From assembly GCF_030697375.1 (NCBI RefSeq), contig NZ_JAUYQD010000025.1, positions 1 to 64,000 on the forward strand: a stretch of 64,000 bases of DNA. The letters run 5' to 3'. Below the pieces are notes generated by a model, which was not told where the DNA came from, did not search any database, and was given only the letters and a program-made list of their open reading frames with translations. The first letter of the stretch is position 1. Each line of letters begins with the position of its first letter. This stretch comes from Rhodoferax sp. (GTDB lineage Bacteria; Pseudomonadota; Gammaproteobacteria; Burkholderiales; Burkholderiaceae_C). Below are positions 50,367 to 59,581 of this stretch, piece after piece. The translations under genes were made by a program, and so were the position numbers.

Positions 50367-52400
50367 CTACAGCGCAGGCGCCTCCCCCGGGGCCCGCGCC
50401 GGACGCAGCGCACTGTCGATGGCCGCGTTCAACTCGTCGATATTGATCGGTTTGGTGATGTAGCGAAAGAAACCACTGTGCAGCCCTGCGCTGACGTCTC
50501 GGGGCATCGCATTCGCAGTCACGGCGATGACCGGAATATGCGCGGTCTCGGGGAGCGAACGCAAAATTTTCAGGGCATCCACACCGCTCAGGCCTGGCAG
50601 GTTGATGTCCATCAGAATGACATCCGGCCGGTGCGCCCGGGCCAGTTCGATGCCAAGGTGGGCATCGGGCGCCGACAGCATGCGCAAATCAGAGCGGAAG
50701 CGAATGATTTCCTCCACCAATTGCAAATTCGCCGGATTGTCTTCCACGTACAGCAGCGTCTGCTTCGATGCGTCATGCAGTGGCAGCTGCGCTTGGAGCG
50801 GTTCCCGCTCCAGCTTCACGTCTTTGGTCGGCAGGGCGGGAATCGGGCCTACCGCACGCAACTCAATCCAGAACACGCTGCCGATCCCAGCGGTGCTGCT
50901 CGCCCCGATGGTGCCGCCCATCAACTCCACCAGACGTTTGGTCACCACCAGCCCGATCCCGGTGCCCTCCTCCTTGCCGGCTTCCTGCCCCAGACGGTTG
51001 AAGGGCTGAAACAAGGCCTGCACTTGCGTGGAATTCAGGCCCAGGCCTGTGTCCCGCACGGAAATGCGGACCCGCCCGGCGGAGCCTGGCTCCCAATCGA
51101 CGACGATGGCGCCAGCTTCCCGGTTGTATTTCACGGCATTCGAAAGAAGATTCAGCAGCGCTTGTTTCAATCGCGTGCGGTCCGCCAGCACGCTCAAGCC
51201 AACGTCGTTGGGAAACATCGTCTGGAGACCGCGTTGGCGGGCCAGCGGTTCGATCAAGGTCTGGCATTCCTGCATCACTTCGGCGAGAAGAACAGGCTCC
51301 AAGGACAATGCCAAGGCGCCCGACTCCACCTTGGCCAGATCCAGAATTTCATTGATCAGCGTCAGCAGGTGCCTGCCCGCCTTCAGGATGTGGTGGGCGT
51401 ACTCTTTCTTCTGTTCCGATGTGGTGGGCATGCTGTCGGTGACCATGATTTTGGAGAACCCCAGAATGGCGTTGAGCGGGGTGCGCAGTTCATGGCTCAT
51501 GCTGGACAAAAACTCCGACTTGGCCTGGTTGGCATTTTCCGCTGCGGTGGTCGCCAGCGCCAGCTCCCGGTTCGAACGCTCCAATTCGGCCGTCCGATCA
51601 GCCACCCGTTTTTCAAGATCGGCATTCAGGTGCATCACCTCCTGCTGGGCGCGTTTGCGTTCCTCAGACTCACGGGCAATCTCCCGATTGGATGCCTCCA
51701 GGTCGGCCGTGCGCCGCTCAATCTCGGCCAGCATGCCATTGAACGACTCGACCAGCAGGCCCACTTCGTCATTGCTTATTTTTGCAGCGCGGCGCGAGTA
51801 GTCGCGCTGCGCCACCACCTCGCGGGCGACGCTGGCGATCGTAAAAATCGGACGCGTGACCACCCGTTCCAGGCGGGCAATCATGAAAAAAGCGATCCCC
51901 ATGGCGACGGCGGACACGATCACCGCCACGTTGACATCATTGAGGATGTTGCCCCGCAGGTCATAGTCCACACGCAGGTAGACAGTGCCCAGAATGGCAC
52001 CGTCCTTGACGATGCGTTTGAACACCACCAAATTCTGCCCCTCGACCCGCACGCCATCGGCCTCAGGAAACGTCGGCAAGCGGCTGGCTTCGCCTGGCAC
52101 GGCATAGGTCGCAAACAGGCTGCCGCGCTCGTTGTAGATGGCGGCGGCCCGTATCTGGGAGCGAAACTGGAGCAGCCGGAGGTTCTCCGTGGCCAGCCGC
52201 GGGTCATCAAAGACGAGCGCGGGCGCAGTCATGCGGCCCAGCAACTCGGACTGTGTGCTCATGTCCGCCATCAGATTGCGCTGAAACACCCAAAGGTGGA
52301 TCGCGACCGACCCCAGGAAGGCGATCAGCAGCGCCACAAAGGTCGTTACCAGCACAATCCCCAGCAGCTTTTGCCGGATCGAACGGAAAGGCAGCGTCAC
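50367..52400 (-). CDS. Hybrid sensor histidine kinase with periplasmic CHASE8-like domain
   Basis: A 677-residue membrane sensor. Two membrane segments (about 11-37 and 157-176) flank a periplasmic domain of CHASE8 type. A HAMP (about 177-230), a coiled coil (230-295), a HisKA box with His303 (SHELRTPLNA), an ATPase domain (NLLSNAVKYNREAG, DTGLGLN, GTGIGL) and a C-terminal receiver with Asp598 (LMDINLPG) follow. No DNA-binding or GGDEF domain is attached. The start overlaps the YfiR-like gene by 4 bp (ATGA), so the two are coupled. It probably reads the state of the YfiR-like protein. Confidence 0.94.
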   Translation of the reverse strand: MTLPFRSIRQKLLGIVLVTTFVALLIAFLGSVAIHLWVFQRNLMADMSTQSELLGRMTAPALVFDDPRLATENLRLLQFRSQIRAAAIYNERGSLFATYAVPGEASRLPTFPEADGVRVEGQNLVVFKRIVKDGAILGTVYLRVDYDLRGNILNDVNVAVIVSAVAMGIAFFMIARLERVVTRPIFTIASVAREVVAQRDYSRRAAKISNDEVGLLVESFNGMLAEIERRTADLEASNREIARESEERKRAQQEVMHLNADLEKRVADRTAELERSNRELALATTAAENANQAKSEFLSSMSHELRTPLNAILGFSKIMVTDSMPTTSEQKKEYAHHILKAGRHLLTLINEILDLAKVESGALALSLEPVLLAEVMQECQTLIEPLARQRGLQTMFPNDVGLSVLADRTRLKQALLNLLSNAVKYNREAGAIVVDWEPGSAGRVRISVRDTGLGLNSTQVQALFQPFNRLGQEAGKEEGTGIGLVVTKRLVELMGGTIGASSTAGIGSVFWIELRAVGPIPALPTKDVKLEREPLQAQLPLHDASKQTLLYVEDNPANLQLVEEIIRFRSDLRMLSAPDAHLGIELARAHRPDVILMDINLPGLSGVDALKILRSLPETAHIPVIAVTANAMPRDVSAGLHSGFFRYITKPINIDELNAAIDSALRPARAPGEAPAL

Positions 52401-52993
52401 GATGGCTCTTTCACCACCCGGTACGCGGCGGCCAGCATCAGCGCACTGATCTTGATGCGGCTGACCTCGGTCGTCGCCAGTGCCACCTCAAAACGCAAGC
52501 GCTCGCCGGTCACCACAAAATTGATCATGCTGCCCAGCGTCAGGGCGTCGTCGGCATCGGTCACCGTCAAAATGGGACGGCCTTTCAGGGTGGCGAGCAT
52601 CTCGGCCAAACGGCTCTTGTCTACGCGCCCCACAAACAGCATGTGCACGCCGTCCAGCGAATCCTCGCCACGCCGTAACTTGCGCACCGAGAGCGGCCGA
52701 CCGTTGACGGTACGGCTGGCGACCACTTGCTCCAATTCACCCGCCAAGGTGTCGTCCCCCATCACACCGATGACGACCGGGCTGGTGGGATTGGCAAAGG
52801 CCCCGCTGGGCCATTCTGCGAAGCTGGTGAATTTGTAAAGATAAGCGGCCTTGACCTGACGGCTGATTTCCGTGGCAGGTGGCGCTGCTTGCGCCCCCAC
52901 CTCCCGTGGAATGCTCAGGACAAGGACCAGGGCGCACACCACACTCCACCCAAGGGTTTGCCAACAGGCCGGTAGAGAGAGGGGGCGGTTCAT
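52397..52993 (-). CDS. YfiR-like (DUF4154) periplasmic protein
   Basis: A 198-residue periplasmic protein with a signal peptide (1-35, ending VGAQ) and a YfiR/DUF4154 domain: KAAYLYKFTSFAEWP, VIGVMGDDTLAGEL, VHMLFVGRVD and TVTDADDALTLGSMINFVV (quoted as TVTDADDAL and GSMINFVV). In Pseudomonas, YfiR represses a membrane diguanylate cyclase from the periplasm. Here the partner would be the coupled hybrid kinase. The gene follows the TonB-dependent receptor by 29 bp. Confidence 0.9.
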   Translation of the reverse strand: MNRPLSLPACWQTLGWSVVCALVLVLSIPREVGAQAAPPATEISRQVKAAYLYKFTSFAEWPSGAFANPTSPVVIGVMGDDTLAGELEQVVASRTVNGRPLSVRKLRRGEDSLDGVHMLFVGRVDKSRLAEMLATLKGRPILTVTDADDALTLGSMINFVVTGERLRFEVALATTEVSRIKISALMLAAAYRVVKEPS

Positions 52994-53022
52994 GGTGTTT
53001 TTCACGTTGGCGGCTGCACCGT

Positions 53023-54981
53023 TCAAAAATGGGCGACCAGTTTGAAAAACAGGCCGGGCGCCAGCTCGCTGCGCGTGCGTACATCGGTGAATTCCCCGTG
53101 GCCCGTGCCGCCCAGGTTTTGCACCCCCACCGCAGCCTCCAAGCCCGGGCGCGGACGCCAGCCGTAACGGATGTCCAAAACGGTGTACGCGGGCACCTCC
53201 GGGTTCGACAAGGCGGCGACGTGGCGAATACCGACATCCAGCTCGCTCTGGTCGGAAAGGTCGAGCGAAGAGCGCAATTGCCACATGTGGGCTGGGTCCT
53301 TGCCAATGGCAAGGAGCGAAGTCTGGTCGTTGCTGTCGGGTTTAAGCGTCAAACTCACCCCTTGCACAGTCCATCCACCGCGCAATCGCCATGCGGGCGT
53401 GACATGGTAAGTTCCCCACATTTCAAGGCCGCTGGTGTGGCCCTCCATTCGGTTGGAGAGAGTAAATGTTCGGGAGCTGGAATCCATTTCCAGCGTGCGC
53501 AGATAGTCGTAGTCTGCATGGAAGACTGTCGCCGAGTACGACAAGTGGGGAATCGGCTGCCCTCGGTAGCCAATTTCATACACGTTCGCGATTTCGGAGC
53601 GGAAATCGGGTCCTCCGGCCAGTACAAATGGCGCAACACCGGGAACGAATGTGTCGCGATCCAGGCGCGACGGTGCACGCACGGTGCGCGAAGCCGCAGC
53701 CCACAGCAGGTGGTCCGGCGCCACTTTCCAGGCCAACCGCGCGTTGGGCAGAAATTCATTGCCGGTGTAGTCGTTGCGCTCGAAGCGCGCACCAAGGGTC
53801 AGCCGCAGGTCGTCATGCAAGCGCATTTCATCCTGAACAAACAAACTGGCCCATTTCTGGTCAACCTGCGCCGGCAAGAAGGCAATGAAGGGGCTGTTGA
53901 CGACCCGGTCCATGTCGTAACGGTACCCGAAGCCCCATATGGGCGCGTGTATGCCCAGTGGAGGCAAGGTGTGCTGGATTTGCACATCCACAATGTCGAG
54001 CGACTCGCTGAAGATCGGAGGAATGGTGCGCTTGGTGCCATCGTAGTAGGTCTGCACGCTCACGCTAGCGCCCCGGTCGAGGGCTCGCTCCCAGCGGGCC
54101 AGCAGATTGATGCCCGCAAGCCGAATGGGGTCAATCGAAAACCCGGCACGCGTGACAGTGGCGCTCGGTGTCGGCTGCCCCGCCCCCCCGTCGTAGGCAT
54201 TGCCTTGCACCGTCCATTGGTCGCTGGCCCGGCCCCAGTCCATGCGGAATCCCATTTGGGCCATGTGCGAGGCGTCATCCACCGCTTTCCCACTGGCCGT
54301 GGCGGTGTGCTTGCGGTCCGCGTACTTGCCATAGACGCGGTAACTGCCGTCCTCCCCCCAGGGCCCACCATAACGCAGCACGGCGTCGGCCCCGCGGTTC
54401 CCGGCGCCTGCACCCGCCAAGGTGCCTTGCGTATCGTTGGCGGAACGGGTGATCACATTGATCACGCCATTGACCGCATTGGTACCCCACAGCGTGCCAC
54501 CCGGGCCGCTGATGACTTCAATGCGTTCCACATCTTCCAGCACCACGTTTTGCACATCCCAAAACACACCAGAATGCAAAGGTGTGTAGACGGAGCGTCC
54601 ATCGACCAGCACCAGCAACTTGTTGGCCGTTCCACTGTTGAACCCACGGGCACTGATCGCGTAGTCATTGGCACTGCTCTGCGCCACCTGCAGGTTGGGC
54701 GCGAGGCGCAACGCTTCGGGCAGGCTGATTGCGCCCGAGCGCCGAATGTCTTCCTGGGTAATGACGAATACCGATGCCGCCGCGTCGCCCAGTCGTTCGC
54801 CCTTTTTGGAGACCGACGTAATACGGATATCCGCCAACTCTTCAAAGGACAGGTTGGCGAGTTCGCGCGTGGACACGGCTGCATGGCAACAGAACACGCC
54901 CAAGCCCAGCACACCCCCCGCCGCGCGGACGCAGGACACGGAAAAACCGTGGCGAATTGCCTTGAACGGGAGCCAGGACAT
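53023..54981 (-). CDS. TonB-dependent outer-membrane receptor
   Basis: A 652-residue receptor. The N-terminal signal is followed by a plug with LSFEELADIRITSVSKKGE, VFVITQEDIRRSGA and IEVISGPGGTLWGTNAVNG. The barrel ends in the aromatic FKLVAHF typical of outer-membrane proteins. It imports a large or scarce ligand using TonB energy. It starts a three-gene unit with the YfiR-like and hybrid-kinase genes; its ribosome-binding site lies inside a small palindrome. Confidence 0.93.
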   Translation of the reverse strand: MSWLPFKAIRHGFSVSCVRAAGGVLGLGVFCCHAAVSTRELANLSFEELADIRITSVSKKGERLGDAAASVFVITQEDIRRSGAISLPEALRLAPNLQVAQSSANDYAISARGFNSGTANKLLVLVDGRSVYTPLHSGVFWDVQNVVLEDVERIEVISGPGGTLWGTNAVNGVINVITRSANDTQGTLAGAGAGNRGADAVLRYGGPWGEDGSYRVYGKYADRKHTATASGKAVDDASHMAQMGFRMDWGRASDQWTVQGNAYDGGAGQPTPSATVTRAGFSIDPIRLAGINLLARWERALDRGASVSVQTYYDGTKRTIPPIFSESLDIVDVQIQHTLPPLGIHAPIWGFGYRYDMDRVVNSPFIAFLPAQVDQKWASLFVQDEMRLHDDLRLTLGARFERNDYTGNEFLPNARLAWKVAPDHLLWAAASRTVRAPSRLDRDTFVPGVAPFVLAGGPDFRSEIANVYEIGYRGQPIPHLSYSATVFHADYDYLRTLEMDSSSRTFTLSNRMEGHTSGLEMWGTYHVTPAWRLRGGWTVQGVSLTLKPDSNDQTSLLAIGKDPAHMWQLRSSLDLSDQSELDVGIRHVAALSNPEVPAYTVLDIRYGWRPRPGLEAAVGVQNLGGTGHGEFTDVRTRSELAPGLFFKLVAHF

Positions 54982-54987
54982 ACCGAT

Positions 54988-55002
54988 TCCTTTTTAAAAG
55001 GA
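54988..55002. promoter_or_regulatory. Palindrome covering the receptor gene's ribosome-binding site
   Basis: TCCTTTTTAAAAGGA is a perfect 15 bp palindrome. On the minus strand its AAAGGA half is the Shine-Dalgarno of the TonB-dependent receptor. It could be an operator or a weak hairpin that hides the ribosome-binding site. Confidence 0.4.
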
Positions 55003-55103
55003 TCTGTCTTAAATTACTTGCTATCCCAAGGATGTCAAGATTTGTTACCTGGGTTTTGATTTTTGTCCCGCGCGCAAGCACGGGCAAGGAACGCGCCTTC
55101 GGT

Positions 55104-56243
55104 CTAGAGCAGCGCCAGCAAAGGCTGCAGCACACTGGCCCCCAGCTTTTTGGAGCGCTCGCCGTTCCAGCCTACTGCGGGGTCGGGCAGGTAGGCGTTG
55201 TCCTTGAAAGGCATCTCGATGGTGAGGGCCAGGCAGCCAAACTGCTGCGCAATCCAGTTGGTGGCCAGGGTGGGGTTGGCCTGCCCCGGTGCACAGATGC
55301 CGTAGTTGTATTCGTCCTGAAAATCCGGGCAGGTGGCCAACCAGTGGTTCTTGAAACTGTTTTCCAGGTCGGCAAGACGCGGACTGTAGCCCTGCGTGCC
55401 TTCCGAGCCCGCCACAAAGTTGTAGGGTAAACCTTCGTCGCCGTGGGCGTCCAGGCACAGGTCCACGCCGGTCTGAAGCATTTTTTGGCGCACCAAAAAC
55501 ACCTCGGGCGAACGCTCCATGCTGGGTTCGGCCCATTCGCGGTTCAGATTGGCCCCAGCCGCATTGGTGCGCAGATTGCCCCGCACGGCGCCGTCCGGGT
55601 TCATGTGGGGCACCACATAAAACATGCAACGGTCCAGCAGCACCCGGCTGACCGCGTCATGGGGGTCGAGCAGACGCTCCAGAAACCCTTCGGCAAACCA
55701 TTCGGCCATGGTCTCGCCGGGGTGCTGGCGGGCGATCAGCCACACTTTTTTCTTCTGTGCCAGCGGGGTGGCGCTGTGGGCATCGGTCACCCGCATCAGC
55801 GTCATATCGCGCCCCTCCACCGTGCTGCCCAGGCGCTCCAGGGTCACCAGGGGGGACATGCCGGCCGAACTGAGCAAGTCCAGATGCTGCTCGTAGCTGT
55901 AGGGCTCAAAGTAGGCAAAGTACACACACTGGCGGTCCGGGGTCATGCGCGCCGTCATCACCTGGCCGTCAAACTGGGTGTCGATGCGAAACCAGTGCTG
56001 CCGGTCCACGCTGGCCACCACCTGGTAACCCTCCCAGCCCTTGGGGTAGGCACAGTCGCCCGCGTTCAAAAACTTCAGCACAATGGGCAAACCCGCAGCA
56101 CCGTGCAGGCTGAAGTGAAACCACTGCGCAAAGTCGGCTGCATTGTCCTTGCGAATGTTCAGCTGGATGTTGCGGTGGTCATCCAGGCTGACAACCTCAA
56201 TGGCGCCAGAGTCAAACTGGGTGGAAATATGGAGTGGGTTCAT
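55104..56243 (-). CDS. M14-family zinc carboxypeptidase (cytosolic-carboxypeptidase-like)
   Basis: A 379-residue enzyme of the cytosolic carboxypeptidase (CCP/AGBL) type. A beta-rich N-domain (1-120) precedes the peptidase domain with HPGE (His174, Glu177), GNLRTNAAGANLNREW (substrate-binding region), His267 in LDAHGDE as the third zinc ligand, and catalytic Glu343 in TIEMPF. All catalytic residues are intact. No signal peptide is seen, so it acts in the cytoplasm. Eukaryotic relatives remove glutamates from protein tails; the bacterial substrates are unknown. It starts within the end of the chemoreceptor gene (4 bp ATGA overlap). Confidence 0.92.
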   Translation of the reverse strand: MNPLHISTQFDSGAIEVVSLDDHRNIQLNIRKDNAADFAQWFHFSLHGAAGLPIVLKFLNAGDCAYPKGWEGYQVVASVDRQHWFRIDTQFDGQVMTARMTPDRQCVYFAYFEPYSYEQHLDLLSSAGMSPLVTLERLGSTVEGRDMTLMRVTDAHSATPLAQKKKVWLIARQHPGETMAEWFAEGFLERLLDPHDAVSRVLLDRCMFYVVPHMNPDGAVRGNLRTNAAGANLNREWAEPSMERSPEVFLVRQKMLQTGVDLCLDAHGDEGLPYNFVAGSEGTQGYSPRLADLENSFKNHWLATCPDFQDEYNYGICAPGQANPTLATNWIAQQFGCLALTIEMPFKDNAYLPDPAVGWNGERSKKLGASVLQPLLALL

Positions 56244-57799
56244 AGGAGCTTGAGGAGTTTCTGTGTGCCATCCAGTTTAAAGACACCCACCACCTGCTCC
56301 AGATGGCCCGCCTGGTCCTGCAAAGACTGGGCGCCTGCGGCAGCCTGCTCCACCAGTGCGGCGTTTTGCTGGGTGACGCTGTTCATTTCGGTGATGGCAT
56401 TGTTGACACGCTCAATGCCCGCCGTTTGTTCCGCGCTGGCGGCCGCAATGTCGCCCATGATGTCGGTCACATGCTTGATGCTGGACACAATTTCCGCCAT
56501 GGTGGCGCCCGCCTGGTGGACCAGCGCCCCTCCGGCATCGACCTTGGACACGGAGTCGTCAATCAAGGTCTTGATCTCTTTGGCCGCATCGGCGGAGCGT
56601 TTGGCCAGGGAACGCACCTCGGAGGCGACCACCGCAAAGCCGCGCCCCTGCTCGCCCGCGCGGGCGGCTTCTACAGCGGCGTTCAAAGCCAGAATATTGG
56701 TCTGGAAGGCAATGCCATCAATAACATCAATGATGTCCACAATCTTTTTGGACGAGGCATTGATGGAATCCATGGTGTCCACCACCTTGGACACCACGGC
56801 ACCGCCTTTGACCGCCACTTCAGACGCCGAATGCGCCAACTGGTTGGCCCGGCGCGCGTTGTCGGCATTCTGGTTCACGGTGGACGTGAATTCGTGCATG
56901 GACGCGGCCGTTTTTTCCAAACTGCTCGCCTGCAACTCGGTGCGGGTGGAGAGGTCCCGGTTGCCGCCTGCGATTTCACGGGAGGCGCTGAAGATGGTGT
57001 CCGTCACCGTGTGCACCTGGCTGACGATTTTGACCAGGCTCGCATTCATGTCGTTCAGCGCCTGCTGCAAGGCGCCGACTTCATTGCCCGAATTGACGAC
57101 GATGGTTTGCGTCAAATCGCCGGCGGCAATACCACGGGCAGCGCCGACCCCCAACTCCAGCGGTTGGGTGACCACTCTGTGGATAAAGGGGTAAATCAGC
57201 ATCAGCACCGGAATGGAGGTCAGGATGGCCGCCAGGATCGATTTGAGGCGCTGATCGGCCAGACCCGCATTGACTTCATCCAGCGACACTTTCATGCTGA
57301 CAGCCCCCAGCACCGTGTTCTCCGGCACCTGGTGGCAGGTGGTGCAGTCCTTGCCCAGGGAATTTTTCAAGGCCAGTGCCGGGCGCACCGTGCGCAGGTA
57401 CTCGCCTTGGCCATCGGTCTCGACCTGGACGACTTCCTTGCCGGTTTGCAGCACCTGTTTTTCGAGCGCGTCGGGGCTGGCGTCATCCTTGCCGTTGCCA
57501 GGGCCGAAAGATTTGCTGACCGCTTCGCCGCGCAAGACCCGCACGTCCCGGATGGTGCCCAGCTGCTTGATCTGGTCGAGAAACACATCGCGCTGGGCCA
57601 CCGTGCCCGTCACCATCATGCCGGTGAGTCCGGCCATGGTGGCGTTGTGCATGCTGAGCGAGAAATCACCGGCTTGCTTGAGCGCTGCCTCACGGTAGAC
57701 GTAGCCCTGCCAGACAATCACCCCGGTCCAGACCACCAGCAGGGCGGCTCCGATGGTGGACAGGAGTTGCACCCATATTTTGTGTTTGGCGACGTGCAT
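56240..57799 (-). CDS. Chemoreceptor (MCP) with a c-type haem motif in its periplasmic domain
   Basis: A 519-residue methyl-accepting chemotaxis protein. Membrane segments at about 11-31 and 187-207 enclose a periplasmic domain that contains DCTTCHQVPE, a CXXCH haem-attachment motif (Cys152-His156). Thus it is probably a haem-c sensor like those studied in Geobacter. HAMP follows (208-260), then the signalling hairpin tip region EQGRGFAVVASEVRSLAKRSA (split as GRGFAVVASEVR and SLAKRSA). The ATG at 57799 fits AAGGA at 8 bases better than the GTG one codon upstream. It overlaps the carboxypeptidase gene by 4 bp. Confidence 0.93.
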   Translation of the reverse strand: MHVAKHKIWVQLLSTIGAALLVVWTGVIVWQGYVYREAALKQAGDFSLSMHNATMAGLTGMMVTGTVAQRDVFLDQIKQLGTIRDVRVLRGEAVSKSFGPGNGKDDASPDALEKQVLQTGKEVVQVETDGQGEYLRTVRPALALKNSLGKDCTTCHQVPENTVLGAVSMKVSLDEVNAGLADQRLKSILAAILTSIPVLMLIYPFIHRVVTQPLELGVGAARGIAAGDLTQTIVVNSGNEVGALQQALNDMNASLVKIVSQVHTVTDTIFSASREIAGGNRDLSTRTELQASSLEKTAASMHEFTSTVNQNADNARRANQLAHSASEVAVKGGAVVSKVVDTMDSINASSKKIVDIIDVIDGIAFQTNILALNAAVEAARAGEQGRGFAVVASEVRSLAKRSADAAKEIKTLIDDSVSKVDAGGALVHQAGATMAEIVSSIKHVTDIMGDIAAASAEQTAGIERVNNAITEMNSVTQQNAALVEQAAAGAQSLQDQAGHLEQVVGVFKLDGTQKLLKLL

Positions 57800-57845
57800 C
57801 ACGTGAATCCTTGGTTAGAAATATATAAAAAGACCCTGGAACCCG

Positions 57846-57883
57846 CTTAGAACAAGCGCAAGCAGCTATCTAAACAATAGCAA
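57846..57883 (+). repeat. Dispersed repeat family A, copy 8 (right half)
   Basis: Only the GCGCAAGCAGCTATCTAAAC end with AATAGCAA is well kept. It lies between the chemoreceptor gene and the stop codon of the M48 protease gene. Confidence 0.75.
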
Positions 57884-59380
57884 TCAAAAAGCCTCAACCA
57901 TCTTCACCAACTGCCCCGGCTTAGGCTCCCCACCGGCGTAGTAACCATTGATCAGGCGCAGCTGCTTTTCCGGGTTGGCAATGGGCGAATTTTTGGCCAG
58001 TTCGGCAAAGCCGCCTTTGGGGTAGGCCACGGTTCGGATCACCCAGGGTTTGGCGGCACTGTGGTCCTGTGCCGTCATGGCGCGAAAACTCCCCTCGGCC
58101 TCCCGCAGCGATGCCCGCGCGCGCTGCAGCGCTGGCGCATCTTTGGCGCTGGACTGCAGCAGGTAGACCGCGTCATTGGGCCCACTGACCACCGTGGCCT
58201 CCAGCGCCTGCGCCTGGCCCTGGGCGTTTTGGCGCGTGCCGGTAAAGCGGGTGGCCTGCAGGCCGTTGATCGTGACGGACTCGGTGCGCCCCTGGGTGGG
58301 CTTGAGCACACTGCGCAAAATGTCGGTGTGCGCCTTGCCCGCCTGCCCTGGCACCAGACGCACCACCAAGGCCGCGTCGCCGGCGGCGTTGACCAGACTC
58401 AACTTGTCCTGCTCGTTCTGGATGCGCCAGCCCTGCGGCGCGGTCAGCGCAAAACCCAAGGGCGTGTGGTAGAAATTGCGCCCCCGGGTCAGGCCCTGGC
58501 TGGCGCTGTCGCCAAAAGCCATGCCCTGCAGGATTTTGAGATAACGGGCACGCCCCTCATCGCTGTAGCCGCCCTGGCTTTGGTACTGGCTGGCCAGCTG
58601 GGTGATGGTTTGCAGGCGCTGGTCGTTGGACGGGTGCGAGGCCAGCCAATCGCCCCGCGCGGGTGCGGGGCGACCTTCTGCCAGGGCCTGGTCGGCAGCA
58701 AAACGCTCCTGGTTCTTCAGCACCGTGATCACGTCCACCATGTTGCGCGGGTCGTAATGGCTGCGCGACAGGTACTCGGCCCCTAGGCCGTCGGCCTGCA
58801 GCTCCTGGTCCCGCCCGTAGGAGGCGACGTAGCCCGCCGCCACGGTTTGCGACACCTGGCCCGCCATGCGCCCGGCGCCGCTCACCCCCTGGCTCTCCAG
58901 CACCGCGCCCAGCACGCTGGCGGCAAAGACGCCCAGCCCCGCGTTTTGCTGGCGGGTGGCGCGTTGGGCGCCATGGCGGGCGGTGACGTGGCCAATTTCG
59001 TGGCCCATGACGCCAGCCAGATCGGCCTCGCTGTCCAGGTAGGCCATGATGCCGCGGGTGACGTACACATAGCCCCCCGGCAAGGCAAAGGCGTTGATCT
59101 CGGGGCTGTCGAGCACGGTGAAGTGCCACTCCAGTTGCGTGCGGTGCGAGTGCGCCGCCAGCCGCTGCCCCAGGTCGTTGACATAGGCCTGCACCGCCGG
59201 GTTGGCGTAGGCCCCGTACTCCTGCAAGACCTGCTGGTGCTCTTTTTGGCCTTCGGCAACCTCAGCGCTTTCGTCCATGACCGTGCGCTCCTCCTCGCCC
59301 GTCACGGGGTTGACCACCATGCTGCCGCAGCCGACCAACAAACCAGCACACAGCAAGGAACTGACAAAAACGGACCGCAT
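57884..59380 (-). CDS. M48-family metalloprotease lipoprotein
   Basis: A 498-residue protein. The lipobox is LVGC (Cys18). The M48 zinc site is HEIGH (His127, Glu128, His131), with the third ligand Glu193 in YGRDQELQADGLG. A C-terminal domain of about 200 residues (from about 290) follows the protease, as in the BepA/YfgC-like and related groups that watch over outer-membrane protein assembly. GGGGAG precedes the ATG at 59380. The frame is open far upstream, but that is antisense to the helicase gene and is rejected. Confidence 0.92.
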   Translation of the reverse strand: MRSVFVSSLLCAGLLVGCGSMVVNPVTGEEERTVMDESAEVAEGQKEHQQVLQEYGAYANPAVQAYVNDLGQRLAAHSHRTQLEWHFTVLDSPEINAFALPGGYVYVTRGIMAYLDSEADLAGVMGHEIGHVTARHGAQRATRQQNAGLGVFAASVLGAVLESQGVSGAGRMAGQVSQTVAAGYVASYGRDQELQADGLGAEYLSRSHYDPRNMVDVITVLKNQERFAADQALAEGRPAPARGDWLASHPSNDQRLQTITQLASQYQSQGGYSDEGRARYLKILQGMAFGDSASQGLTRGRNFYHTPLGFALTAPQGWRIQNEQDKLSLVNAAGDAALVVRLVPGQAGKAHTDILRSVLKPTQGRTESVTINGLQATRFTGTRQNAQGQAQALEATVVSGPNDAVYLLQSSAKDAPALQRARASLREAEGSFRAMTAQDHSAAKPWVIRTVAYPKGGFAELAKNSPIANPEKQLRLINGYYAGGEPKPGQLVKMVEAF

Positions 59381-59483
59381 ACACACTCCCCAATGGCAAA
59401 TAGAGACAAGACCTTTGTCCAAGGTGGGAATGCTATCAAAAATAGCCGCCCCGTATCCGCCCCCGAGTTCAGGCACAAATCCA

Positions 59484-59530
59484 TGCGCAGCCCGCGTGGA
59501 TACAGCGCAGAAAGCTAGCAAATTTGTAGC
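59484..59530 (+). repeat. Dispersed repeat family A, copy 9 (diverged)
   Basis: GTGGATACAGCGCAGAAAGC and TAGCAAATTTGTAGC are degraded forms of the family, between the divergent M48 and dbpA genes. The rest of the spacer (59381-59581) shows nothing else clear. Confidence 0.6.
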
Positions 59531-59581
59531 GATCGGCCCACTTTTTTGCGCTGACCACACGGCGCCCCCGATAATCGGGGC

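Noticed and set aside
50478..55059. Two long plus-strand frames (786 and 726 residues) opposite the hybrid kinase and the TonB receptor
   Set aside because: Both are rich in Gly, His and Arg with no domain motifs, and they lie against well-supported genes.
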